Origin: Aneurinibacillus sp. REN35
Lineage (GTDB): Bacteria > Bacillota > Bacilli > Aneurinibacillales > Aneurinibacillaceae
Assembly (NCBI RefSeq): GCF_041379945.2
Contig: NZ_JBFTXJ020000007.1
Coordinates: 124,001-188,000, forward strand
Direction of reading: 5' to 3'
Length of the DNA: 64,000 bases
In this document: positions 8,028 through 15,642 of the stretch, one piece after another
How positions within the stretch are numbered: position 1 is the stretch's first letter
Layout: each line of letters opens with the position of its first letter
The notes under the pieces: model-generated
What the model was told of the DNA's origin: nothing
Seen by the model: the letters and a program-made list of their open reading frames with translations, nothing else
Databases searched by the model: none
Made by a program: the position numbers and the translations under genes

Positions 8028-8849
8028 TTATTTATTCTGCATACTTTCCAATGCCTGCTTCACATTTGCATACGTCTTAATAGATGACAGATCAATTCCG
8101 CCGCTTACAACCGTCTGAGCGATTTCAGGGCGGATTCCCGTTACGATTGTATGAATTCCTAATATGCGAAGCACCGTTTCAATCTTAAACAAGTAATGGG
8201 CAATCGCTGTATCAATCGTCGGAATACCGGAAAAGTCCACAATAAGATGCTCAATCTTTAGTTCGGTAATTTTGGGTACAACCTTCTCTAAAATATATGT
8301 AGCTCTATAAGAATCAATGGAACCAACCAACGGCAGAACTGCAATAGTCTCTTCAATTGGCACAATCGGTGCTGATAACTCCGCCATTTCTCTTTGCGTC
8401 TCTTTCATAATCTTATATCTAAGACGCTCAAATGCAAAAACGGTTTCATTCGCACTTATATCCAGCATGAAGTTAATTCGCTTGATAATAGAGACCGTCT
8501 CTTCTACAGAAAGCCCATATTCTACACTCAACCGGGTCACACGTTCGGCAAAGACTATGCGGGTGGACGGGTAACGAACAATGATATCAGAAATTCTGCC
8601 CCCTGAAGATGCTTCGCGTTCCCCATTCTTTTTGCTCCAAGCAATAAGGTCATCCGGAATCTCTTCTTCCTCACAAGCTGCCGTTTTCCCCAAAAACGCC
8701 AAAAACTCTACATACATGGTGATGGCTTGTTCTTTTTCCCATTCCGGAATGTGTAAATTCATCCTGTCAAGAACACCTTCAACGATTTCAACAGCCAAAG
8801 ATTGCGCATGTTCAATTAAGTAGTTCGTCACTTTAGATATCGAGCTCAT
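8028..8849 (-). CDS. RsbR-like STAS domain protein
   Basis: A 273-residue protein with an all-helical N-terminal half (possible signal-sensing domain) and a C-terminal STAS domain (from about residue 160). The phospho-acceptor region reads VDFSGIPTIDTAIAH, and the later TGIRPEIAQTVV motif is typical of RsbR co-antagonists of the stressosome, which feed stress signals to RsbT and sigma-B. No rsbS or rsbT partner lies nearby, so this is an orphan paralogue. The ATG at 8849 is preferred (GGTGTGGAG just upstream); the GTG at 8861 lies in that site. Confidence 0.82.
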   Translation of the reverse strand: MSSISKVTNYLIEHAQSLAVEIVEGVLDRMNLHIPEWEKEQAITMYVEFLAFLGKTAACEEEEIPDDLIAWSKKNGEREASSGGRISDIIVRYPSTRIVFAERVTRLSVEYGLSVEETVSIIKRINFMLDISANETVFAFERLRYKIMKETQREMAELSAPIVPIEETIAVLPLVGSIDSYRATYILEKVVPKITELKIEHLIVDFSGIPTIDTAIAHYLFKIETVLRILGIHTIVTGIRPEIAQTVVSGGIDLSSIKTYANVKQALESMQNK

Positions 8850-8951
8850 TGTTTTCTCCACACCCTTAGTTCTGTGATGATTAAATTATACCCCAAATTC
8901 GTAAAAAGGCATGTCCATAAAACACATTCACATTCAACAGAAAACATGTAG

Positions 8952-8981
8952 TTGACGTAAATACGTACTACATTATATACT
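8952..8981 (+). promoter_or_regulatory. Promoter of the marR-efflux operon with dyad operator
   Basis: TTGACG (8952-8957), 18-bp spacer, TATACT (8976-8981). The spacer starts with the dyad ACGTA-AA-TACGT (8955-8966), within a wider GTAGT..ACTAC symmetry. The position suits autorepression by the MarR protein encoded 70 nt downstream. A second TATAAT at 9018-9023 lacks a good -35. Confidence 0.55.
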
Positions 8982-9050
8982 CATAAATACTTTAGCGGGT
9001 AAATATTATATGCGGTATATAATTAACAAAGCTAACCAGGAGGAATAAAG

Positions 9051-9500
9051 ATGCCTGACCAAAATAACCGAACTGATTTTGAAGAATTGTATCTACAGGT
9101 GCAAAGGAAAGTTGCCGCTGAATGGCATAAGCGCTTAGATCAGCTTATTTCCGGATCGCAGTCCATGATTCTGCGAATGCTTGAGGTAAGCGGACCACAA
9201 AAAGTCTCTACATTAGCAGAACGATTGTGCATCACACCGGGAGCTGTTACCAGCCTTTCTGATAAATTGATTTCCTGCGGTTATGCTACCAGGAAAAGAG
9301 ATACCGTTGATCGCAGAGTAGTCAATCTGGAGATTACAGAGAAAGGGCGCACAATATTGCGGCAGTACAGAAAAGAGGTTAAAAGCACGGTAGAGTATTT
9401 TTTCGCGGGTCTATCTGATGAAGATATCGATCACTTAACACGTATCTATCAACAGGTGCTGAAGAATATTGATACACAGAAAGAGGAATACACCGAATGA
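9051..9500 (+). CDS. MarR family transcriptional regulator
   Basis: 149 residues with a winged helix: the recognition helix lies in ERLCITPGAVTSLSDKLISCGYATRKRDTVDRRVVNLEI when read across residues 57-100, including the DRR wing typical of MarR. A helical dimerisation tail follows. It overlaps the exporter gene by four bases (ATGA), so it almost surely regulates that operon, with an unknown ligand relieving repression. GGAGG lies 8 nt before the ATG. Confidence 0.92.
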   Translation: MPDQNNRTDFEELYLQVQRKVAAEWHKRLDQLISGSQSMILRMLEVSGPQKVSTLAERLCITPGAVTSLSDKLISCGYATRKRDTVDRRVVNLEITEKGRTILRQYRKEVKSTVEYFFAGLSDEDIDHLTRIYQQVLKNIDTQKEEYTE

Positions 9501-11131
9501 CACACCTAACGGAAAAGAAAAAAATCACGATTATGATTGCTCTGATTGCCTCCTTGTTTTTTGCGGCGATCAATCAGACTATTATCGGAATCGCTATGCC
9601 ACGTATTATCGCTAAGCTGGGCGGCATGGAATATTACTCTTGGGCGATTACGATTTATTTGCTGACATCAACCGTCGCTTCCGTATTGGTAGGAAAGCTC
9701 TCCGATATTTATGGGAGAAAGCCTTTTATCCTTACCGGTATTGGATTGTTTATGCTCGGCGCACTTCTGTCCGGCTTTTCTGCTGATATCTTTCAACTCA
9801 TTACGTATCGGGCCATTCAAGGTGCCGGCGCAGGTATTATCATGTCAACCGTCTTCACAGGAATTGGAGATTTATACGAACCGCGAGAGCGTGCTAAATG
9901 GACCGGAGTAATGAGTGCGGTCTTTGGCATATCAAGTGTAGCCGGCCCCTTAATGGGAGGCTACATTGTTGACCATCTTGATTGGCATTGGGTATTTTGG
10001 ATCTTCCTGCCGCTTGGTATTATCGCCTTTATGCTCATCTTAATCAATTTTCCACAGGTGGAACGCCGCAAGGATGAATCGGTTGATTATTTGGGCTCAC
10101 TCTTCCTAACACTAACCATTGTGCCGATGCTCCTGGCCTTTTCATGGGTCGGGGATGGAGCTGGCAAATATGCGTGGGATTCATGGCAAATCCTCGGCTT
10201 ATTTGCAGGCACTATTTTGTCTTTGCTCCTTTTTATCTGGATTCAAACGAAAGCAAAGAGTCCGGTTATGCCGCTCGGATTATTTAAGAACAGTATTTTT
10301 ACCGTCTCCAACCTGGTTAGCTTCTTCATGAATGCCGGAATGATGGGAGCCATCATTTATGTTCCCTTCTTTGTCCAGGGAGTAAAGGGAATTTCCCCAA
10401 CAATTGCCGGATATGTAGCCATGCCGATGTCGATTGCGATGCTGATTACCTCCGCCCTTTCCGGACAGTTCATGTCCAAAACAGGAAAGTATAAACGAAT
10501 GGCGATTATCGGGTTGATAATCATGACCATCGGTATGGTCTTTATGTATTTTATGGATCCTGCCACTCCAATTTATCTATTGATTCTCTATATGATTATA
10601 TTGGGCTTAGGGCTTGGCGTTGCGATGCCCGTATTCTCACTCACCGTACAAAATGCTGTCGCTCCGCAGCAATTAGGCGTAGCCACAGCAACCTCACAGC
10701 TCTTCCGCAACCTCGGCGGGACGATCGGAATTTCTGTGATGGGAAGCTTAATGAGTGCGAGCATTGCAAAGAAAATGACGCAGCTATCAACAGAACTGGG
10801 GCAAAATGCAGCGGCTGCACCGATGAACCCTGCTTTAGCAGAGAAGCTGGCTTTATTCCAGAATCCACAAAACCTATTGGATCAGCCTAAGATAGAGGCA
10901 GCGCTACAAAGCCTGCCACCAGAATCGCAAACTTTATTTATGAACATGCTGGATCTCATTCGTGGGGCGCTAAGCTATGCCATAACCACCACATTTTTGG
11001 CTGGTGCGATTGTAGCTGGCGCTGCGGTGCTGATCGCATTATTCCTAAAGGAAATCCCACTGCGTTCTAGTAAAGGGACAGATCAAAAAGCAGTACAGTT
11101 CAAGTCAGACGGTGCTTCTGAAACAAACTAA
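9497..11131 (+). CDS. DHA2-type MFS drug exporter (EmrB/QacA family)
   Basis: 544 residues with about fourteen membrane helices. Motif A is present as GKLSDIYGRKPF after helix 2, and motif C-like GISSVAGPLMGGYIVD in helix 5, which marks proton-driven drug antiporters. The fourteen-helix size and the loop before the last helix match EmrB/QacA members. It is translationally coupled to the marR gene. The substrate cannot be told from sequence. The C-terminal tail is polar and cytoplasmic. Confidence 0.92.
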   Translation: MTHLTEKKKITIMIALIASLFFAAINQTIIGIAMPRIIAKLGGMEYYSWAITIYLLTSTVASVLVGKLSDIYGRKPFILTGIGLFMLGALLSGFSADIFQLITYRAIQGAGAGIIMSTVFTGIGDLYEPRERAKWTGVMSAVFGISSVAGPLMGGYIVDHLDWHWVFWIFLPLGIIAFMLILINFPQVERRKDESVDYLGSLFLTLTIVPMLLAFSWVGDGAGKYAWDSWQILGLFAGTILSLLLFIWIQTKAKSPVMPLGLFKNSIFTVSNLVSFFMNAGMMGAIIYVPFFVQGVKGISPTIAGYVAMPMSIAMLITSALSGQFMSKTGKYKRMAIIGLIIMTIGMVFMYFMDPATPIYLLILYMIILGLGLGVAMPVFSLTVQNAVAPQQLGVATATSQLFRNLGGTIGISVMGSLMSASIAKKMTQLSTELGQNAAAAPMNPALAEKLALFQNPQNLLDQPKIEAALQSLPPESQTLFMNMLDLIRGALSYAITTTFLAGAIVAGAAVLIALFLKEIPLRSSKGTDQKAVQFKSDGASETN

Positions 11132-11144
11132 ACACATAAGCAGC

Positions 11145-11189
11145 AAATGGCACCTGCTCGGCATATATGTACGAGCAGGTGCCATTTTT
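11145..11189. terminator. Strong bidirectional terminator after the MFS gene
   Basis: A perfect 16-bp stem (AAATGGCACCTGCTCG with CGAGCAGGTGCCATTT) flanks an 11-nt loop and ends in T. It serves the exporter and the convergent VOC gene. Confidence 0.9.
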
Positions 11190-11203
11190 ATCAATATACG
11201 CCC

Positions 11204-11623
11204 TTACATAGGATGAACAGTACTCTGATCCATATACATGACTTCCCACAGATGACCGTCTAGATCCTGAAAGCTCCATCCATACATGAAATCACCCTGA
11301 CTAAACGGTTCATTGGAAGCCTTTCCCCCGGCTGCTAGCGCCTTATTAACGATCTCATCTACTTTTTCCTTGCTCTCGGCAGACAGCGCTATAATAACCT
11401 CTGTCGTTTTTGTTGCATCAGCAATTTCTTTTTTGGTAAATGTTTTGAAAAAAGGTTCAACCAATAACATGACAAAGATATGCTCACTGATAACCATACA
11501 CGCTGCATTTTGATCAGTAAATTGAGGGTTGAATTCAAAACCGATTTTAGTAAAAAACTCGACAGACTTATCCAGATCTTTAATCGGCAAATTAACAAAA
11601 ATCTTCTCCGCTGTAACTGCCAT
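11204..11623 (-). CDS. VOC (glyoxalase/bleomycin-resistance fold) protein
   Basis: 139 residues with two beta-alpha-beta-beta-beta modules: KIFVNLPIKDLDKSVEFFTKIG at the start and the closing SFQDLDGHLWEVMYMD, where the last Glu would be a metal ligand. It resembles the PhnB/YaeR-like lactoylglutathione-lyase-related set, whose functions vary. The ATG has AGGTGATCT upstream. Single gene. Confidence 0.85.
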   Translation of the reverse strand: MAVTAEKIFVNLPIKDLDKSVEFFTKIGFEFNPQFTDQNAACMVISEHIFVMLLVEPFFKTFTKKEIADATKTTEVIIALSAESKEKVDEIVNKALAAGGKASNEPFSQGDFMYGWSFQDLDGHLWEVMYMDQSTVHPM

Positions 11624-11751
11624 ACTAGATCACCTCGAATGTAAAATTGTCATGCATATGTAAACCTCATCTCCAATTACTACTTATTCTAGCACGAAGG
11701 ATATAAAGAGATTTCTTATCGATTGCTATCTTACAATTACCGCTAAAAACA

Positions 11752-11806
11752 AGAAAAAAGGGACTGTCCAGAAAGTCGACTTTTTGACTTTTGGATGCCC
11801 CTTTTA
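11752..11806 (-). terminator. Terminator of the antiporter gene
   Basis: The long hairpin AAAGTCGAC..GACTTT, with outer GGG/CCC and TCCA/TGGA pairs, is flanked by A and T runs. It lies about 20 nt past the antiporter stop. Confidence 0.7.
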
Positions 11807-11824
11807 ATGGTGAATGATCATGCT

Positions 11825-12994
11825 CTATAAAGTTACTCGCGCATTCTCTTGATTTTCATCGGCTTGGCTCTTTGCTTTAAAAAATCTTTTCATCATCGGC
11901 GGAGTTACGATGGTTGTAACGAGAATGACAACAACAAGCACTGCAAACATATCCTGACTCAACAGCTTAGATTCTAAACCAATCGCTGCAATAATCAAGG
12001 CTACTTCCCCACGAGACACCATAGCTGAGCCAATCCCAAGTGAGCTATTCCAAGAGAACCCGGCTGCTTTGGCACCAAACGTACCCCCGATTAATTTCGT
12101 TAAAATAGCCAAAACGCTCAAGGCAACAATCAGCCATAAATTTTCTGTAATTCCGCTAAATTGAGCGGAAACACCGATCGAGGTGAAGAATACCGGCACA
12201 AATATAGAGTAACTAATGGTTTCCACCTTTTCAACTACTTCATTCTTGTAATCGGTTAAGCTAATAGCAACCCCTGCAATATACGCTCCGATGATGGCCG
12301 CAACGCCTGTATATTCTGCTAAATACGCATATACAAAGCAAATAATCAATGCAGAGGAAATCACCGATTCCGTTACTTTTAATGGCGCAAATTTCTTAAG
12401 GACCCATGGAACAATCTTCCATCCGATAAGTATGGCTCCTGCGAAGAACAATACTTTCTTCAGTACAACCATACCCAGGTTGACATCTCCACCAGCCATA
12501 CTCATCAGGAATGCCAACGCAATGATAACCAAAACATCATCAATAACAGCTGCTCCTAATATGGTTGCCCCCTCACGGGAATTCAATTTATTCATCTCTT
12601 TAAGAGCTTGAACCGAAATACTAACACTTGTTGCGGAAAGCAATAATCCTAAGAACAACGCCTCTATAGACGTAAGATTCAGCATAATTCCAGCAAAATA
12701 CCCCAAAGCCAGAGGCACAACAATGCCGGTAACCCCTACATATGCCGAAGCTTTTCCCGTCTTTTTAAACTCGTCGATATCCGTTTCCAGTCCCGCAATA
12801 AACATAAGCAGTATGACACCGATTTGGCTAAATTCTGTTAATATTTCCGTGTCATTCACTAATCCCAGTACGGAAGGTCCGAGTACAATCCCAATCAAAA
12901 GCTTACCAAGAACAGAAGGCTGTCCCAGCCTTACGCTGATATCCCCAGCGATTTTAGATGCGATTAAAATAATAGCTAATTGAAGTATTAGCAC
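11825..12994 (-). CDS. Cation:proton antiporter, CPA2 family
   Basis: About 389 residues with roughly twelve helices and the CPA2 core: GQPSVLGKLLIGIVLGPSVLG near the start, GLETDIDEF after helix 3, and the SATSVSISVQAL..ATILGAAVIDDVLVI region holding the Asp pair used for ion exchange. It exports Na+ or K+ for protons. It lacks the TrkA-N domain of KefB-type proteins. A GTG at 12994 is the likely start: AAAGGTGG lies 7 nt before it but only 1 nt before the ATG at 13000. A strong terminator hairpin sits in the leader. Confidence 0.88.
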   Translation of the reverse strand: MLILQLAIILIASKIAGDISVRLGQPSVLGKLLIGIVLGPSVLGLVNDTEILTEFSQIGVILLMFIAGLETDIDEFKKTGKASAYVGVTGIVVPLALGYFAGIMLNLTSIEALFLGLLLSATSVSISVQALKEMNKLNSREGATILGAAVIDDVLVIIALAFLMSMAGGDVNLGMVVLKKVLFFAGAILIGWKIVPWVLKKFAPLKVTESVISSALIICFVYAYLAEYTGVAAIIGAYIAGVAISLTDYKNEVVEKVETISYSIFVPVFFTSIGVSAQFSGITENLWLIVALSVLAILTKLIGGTFGAKAAGFSWNSSLGIGSAMVSRGEVALIIAAIGLESKLLSQDMFAVLVVVILVTTIVTPPMMKRFFKAKSQADENQENARVTL

Positions 12995-13039
12995 AGACAT
13001 TCCACCTTTCTTTTGTTTATTTTTTTGTTTGCTGTGCAA

Positions 13040-13107
13040 AAAAACACAAAAGGAGCCCGTCTACCAAGGGACATACGAATCCCTTGGTGACAGACTCCTC
13101 CAAAAAA
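13040..13107 (-). terminator. Leader terminator/attenuator upstream of the antiporter gene
   Basis: On the minus strand GGAGTCTGTCACCAAGGGA pairs with TCCCTTGGTAGACGGGCTCC (a few mismatches), followed by TTTTGTGTTTTTTT. It ends only about 45 nt before the start codon, leaving no room for a promoter in between, so antiporter transcripts must cross it. Confidence 0.65.
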
Positions 13108-13201
13108 AATTACTCATAATCATATGCATAAACCTACGTATTATTATTACATACGGTGTAAAAAAGAAAAAGTTCCAAATTAATTAAATTTATTTAAATT
13201 A

Positions 13202-13237
13202 ATTTCCGTATAGAATAATACTACCCTATACGGAAAT
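13202..13237. repeat. Inverted repeat ATTTCCGTATAG-N12-CTATACGGAAAT
   Basis: Perfect 12-bp arms just past the stop of the 87-residue gene. An AT-rich tail follows on the minus strand without a solid T run. A weak terminator is the simplest reading. Confidence 0.5.
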
Positions 13238-13241
13238 GCTA

Positions 13242-13505
13242 TTATAGATCTTTTGCGATATGGGGCTTGCTGTAATGGCTGGTTCCCCCGCCACCTACCA
13301 GGATTCTTCCCCCACGGTTAAAAATAAGCAGCTTCCTTGCACCGCCTGAAAGCAGCACGACCACCCTCGCATTATTTCTTGTAGCCACATACACAACATA
13401 CCCGCTTTCAGAAACAAATGTGCGCCAGTTTCTGTCGAACTCAGAACGCAGCACTCGGCTTGAATATACCTGATTTTCCACTCTTGTTGCCCGTACGTTT
13501 GGCAA
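13242..13505 (-). CDS. Hypothetical 87-residue protein with Gly-rich C-terminal part
   Basis: The frame runs from a TTG at 13505 (GGGAGG 10 nt upstream) or an ATG at 13523 that overlaps that site. The middle is strand-forming (YVVYVATRNNARVVVLLSGG) and the end is Gly-rich (GGRILVGGGGTSHYSKP). Two other open frames overlap it, but this one has the most natural composition and a ribosome site. I do not recognise a family. There is no signal peptide or membrane segment. Confidence 0.5.
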   Translation of the reverse strand: MPNVRATRVENQVYSSRVLRSEFDRNWRTFVSESGYVVYVATRNNARVVVLLSGGARKLLIFNRGGRILVGGGGTSHYSKPHIAKDL

Positions 13506-13702
13506 TGGTATTTCGCCTCCCATAAATTAGTGACTTCCATACCATTGTATGTGGAAAAGCTATATTCGCTTGGACAACTGTTACTAGACAATACCCATTT
13601 TTTAACGCGAAAAAACTCGTTGTAATCTTATCCTTTCCTTCTCTCACCCTTTTCTTTTATACGTTGACGCCAGCCTCAATGACGTACTAAACAATCTTGT
13701 GC

Positions 13703-13954
13703 TTATCTTCTTTCCACTGCTGCACGCAGTGCATAGATCTCTTCTTCGAGGGACGTATACTGCTGCTGAATGACATGACTGGCATCATGCAGCGCCTGAT
13801 TATAAATCAGCGGGGCAGCCTGATTTACTATGAAGTCGAATAACTGTTCCGCTTCCAGATTCCCTATCGTCTCTCCTCTTTCCTCACTAAAATAGCGCTG
13901 GAGCTGAGCAATCATCGCATCCTTTTCTTCCCGTGGTATCTTCTTAATCAGCAT
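13703..13954 (-). CDS. DUF2164 family protein
   Basis: 83 residues starting with a basic LIKKIPREEKDAMIAQLQRYF helix, then GNLEAEQLFDFIV and the signature LIYNQALHDA, ending in a coiled-coil-like EEEIYALRAAVERR. These match DUF2164, a short family of unknown function common in Bacillales and Proteobacteria. The gene follows the 198-residue gene by 13 nt on the same strand, so the two are likely co-transcribed. Confidence 0.75.
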   Translation of the reverse strand: MLIKKIPREEKDAMIAQLQRYFSEERGETIGNLEAEQLFDFIVNQAAPLIYNQALHDASHVIQQQYTSLEEEIYALRAAVERR

Positions 13955-13967
13955 GAGCGAGCCTCCC

Positions 13968-14564
13968 TTATATTTGTTGATCCTTCCATACGTCCGTCAA
14001 CAGCGCTCTTCCTACACCGTCCGGACTCTCGCTATCCTTCCAGTAGATCATAACACCGGCAGGCGGATTGGTTATATCGAGCTTCCGAATCAGCTTTTTG
14101 TTTGCTTCCTCCGGATAATAAAATAAATTTTTCTCCATTTTAAACGGACTGTTCACACCATAATGTCTACGGTTGCGGTCATTTACGATATAGGAGTTAT
14201 CAAAATTCGCATTCTTAATGATCAGTCCGGATGCCGCTTGAATTTTGTCCTTTACCCAGCGTTTCAACTCCTCATGTTCAATATCTGTACCGATGTCTAC
14301 CGCATCATAGAAATCCTTTATGTATTGAATCACCGGCTTTCCATAATCCGACTTCTCATTCGATAAATCCCTCACCCTGTTATTATAAAGCAGCTCTTTA
14401 TAGTGTTCTTCGTTTCGTAAAATCATGGGAGATAAAAAGCGTTCCACAAACCGCGATCCCAGTCCAGGATTCTCATTTGGATCAAGTAAATACGCTAAAA
14501 ATGAACTCACATTCGGCTCGTTGATTGAGCCGTCATTTGAAGAAAGAACTTTAAAAATATTCAT
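13968..14564 (-). CDS. Uncharacterised protein with PD-(D/E)XK nuclease-like N-terminus
   Basis: 198 residues. The opening (NIFKVL, then EPNVSSFLAYLLDPNENPGL and FVERFL) resembles the N-terminus of a group of PD-(D/E)XK nuclease-superfamily proteins found in defence-type contexts. The catalytic D-x(n)-ExK core is not evident in the rest, and the protein is shorter than those homologues, so it may be a truncated or diverged copy. Charged and helix-rich, with no membrane segment. It precedes the DUF2164 gene by 13 nt. The function is unknown. Confidence 0.55.
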   Translation of the reverse strand: MNIFKVLSSNDGSINEPNVSSFLAYLLDPNENPGLGSRFVERFLSPMILRNEEHYKELLYNNRVRDLSNEKSDYGKPVIQYIKDFYDAVDIGTDIEHEELKRWVKDKIQAASGLIIKNANFDNSYIVNDRNRRHYGVNSPFKMEKNLFYYPEEANKKLIRKLDITNPPAGVMIYWKDSESPDGVGRALLTDVWKDQQI

Positions 14565-14811
14565 CTCACGCTACCTCTTTTTTATGATGTATATGTATAT
14601 CCTCTTAATCTCTGTTCCGCTGGCTGAGAAAGCTCTGTTGCTCTCTTTCGCTCGATTTCAAACCGGTATATCTTGTTATATTTCACCATTCCATATAACC
14701 TGCTTAAAAACCTGCTCTACACGAAAAATAAACACGCAGGGAGCGGTACCATTGTACCTTACATTCTCTTAGACCGTTTCCTGTCCTGCATGTTTCTTCT
14801 CTGCATTTGCT
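14565..14811. other. Intergenic stretch without a recognised gene
   Basis: Between the 198-residue gene and the catabolic operon terminator. It holds only short frames without ribosome sites and one small dyad (GGTAC-N4-GTACC near 14747). The promoter of the minus-strand gene must lie here, but I cannot place it with confidence. Confidence 0.5.
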
Positions 14812-14814
14812 CAT

Positions 14815-14844
14815 AAAAAAGAGCGCTGTCCGTTAGCGCTCTTT
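14815..14844 (-). terminator. Terminator of the amino-sugar-type catabolic operon
   Basis: AAAGAGCGCT pairs with AGCGCTCTTT around a 7-nt loop and is followed by TTTTTT on the minus strand, about 33 nt past the MBL gene stop. Confidence 0.88.
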
Positions 14845-14876
14845 GACAGATCTATTCTGTTTGGTAGCTAGACTCT

Positions 14877-15620
14877 TTAATAGATGATACTTTGCGGTAT
14901 GACCATTCTTTCTATCGACTCAATCGCCTTAGTAATATGATCTTGGGCATGATTAAGAACAAACATATCATGACCTGGCAGTAGGGCATCAATTTGTTTT
15001 TCTTTTAATTTACGTAAGCTATTGCCCAGATCGAATACATTACAATCAGGTATGCATTGTGTGGCTACTCTTCCTTCATAAAAAATGAGATCGCCCCCAA
15101 ATAGATAACGCTTTTCCGGTGTATTCATCAGGAAAGAAATATGGTCTCTACTATGTCCCGGTGTTTCAATGACTTCTATTTTGTGCCTCCCAACTGTGAT
15201 CACGTCTCCTTCTTTTACCACACGGTCAACCGGGGCTGATTCAAAGACATAATCCATAGGGTAGAAGCCTGCTTTTTTTGCCATAGATAAGCTAATCGCT
15301 TCTTCATCACCTTGTTCTAAATAAGTAGCTGTATGTGAAGAACACAGTACTTGTGCATCTATTTTTTCTAAAAGTTTCTTTGTTCCACCAGCATGATCAG
15401 CATGCCCATGCGTTAAAAGCACATATTTTACCCTCTCAAGCGAAAAGCCATCCTCGACTATATTTTGGAGGATTTGGTCAATCCCTAAGCCTGCCCCGGT
15501 ATCCACAAGCGCCAATTCACTTCCACCATCTATTACGTACACATGACAATCAAACGCATCGGTAAGATGAATTCCCTTTCCACCGCTTCCAACAAGATAC
15601 ACATCTTTTGTAAGCTTCAT
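14877..15620 (-). CDS. MBL-fold metallo-hydrolase, last gene of the catabolic operon
   Basis: 247 residues with the metallo-beta-lactamase core: LVDTGAG, the metal motif THGHADHAGG (about residue 70), ETPGHSRDHISFL for the third His, GGDLIF for the bridging Asp and GHD near the end. The family spans lactonases, glyoxalase II-type thioesterases and phosphodiesterases. As the last gene of an operon with a sugar dehydrogenase, it is a good candidate for the lactone-opening step, but this is inference. GGAGG lies 7 nt before the ATG; the gene is 22 nt past the kinase stop. Confidence 0.85.
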   Translation of the reverse strand: MKLTKDVYLVGSGGKGIHLTDAFDCHVYVIDGGSELALVDTGAGLGIDQILQNIVEDGFSLERVKYVLLTHGHADHAGGTKKLLEKIDAQVLCSSHTATYLEQGDEEAISLSMAKKAGFYPMDYVFESAPVDRVVKEGDVITVGRHKIEVIETPGHSRDHISFLMNTPEKRYLFGGDLIFYEGRVATQCIPDCNVFDLGNSLRKLKEKQIDALLPGHDMFVLNHAQDHITKAIESIERMVIPQSIIY

Positions 15621-15642
15621 TACGTACCCTCCTTACCTTTTT

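Noticed and set aside
11752-11806. Possible insertion-sequence end (GGGACTGTCC-like)
   Set aside because: It has one hairpin only, with A and T flanks, no paired end and no transposase nearby; a terminator explains it.
13295-13647. Two further minus-strand frames overlapping the 87-residue gene
   Set aside because: Cys- and Trp-rich odd composition and no ribosome site; the frame at 13242-13505 is a better gene.
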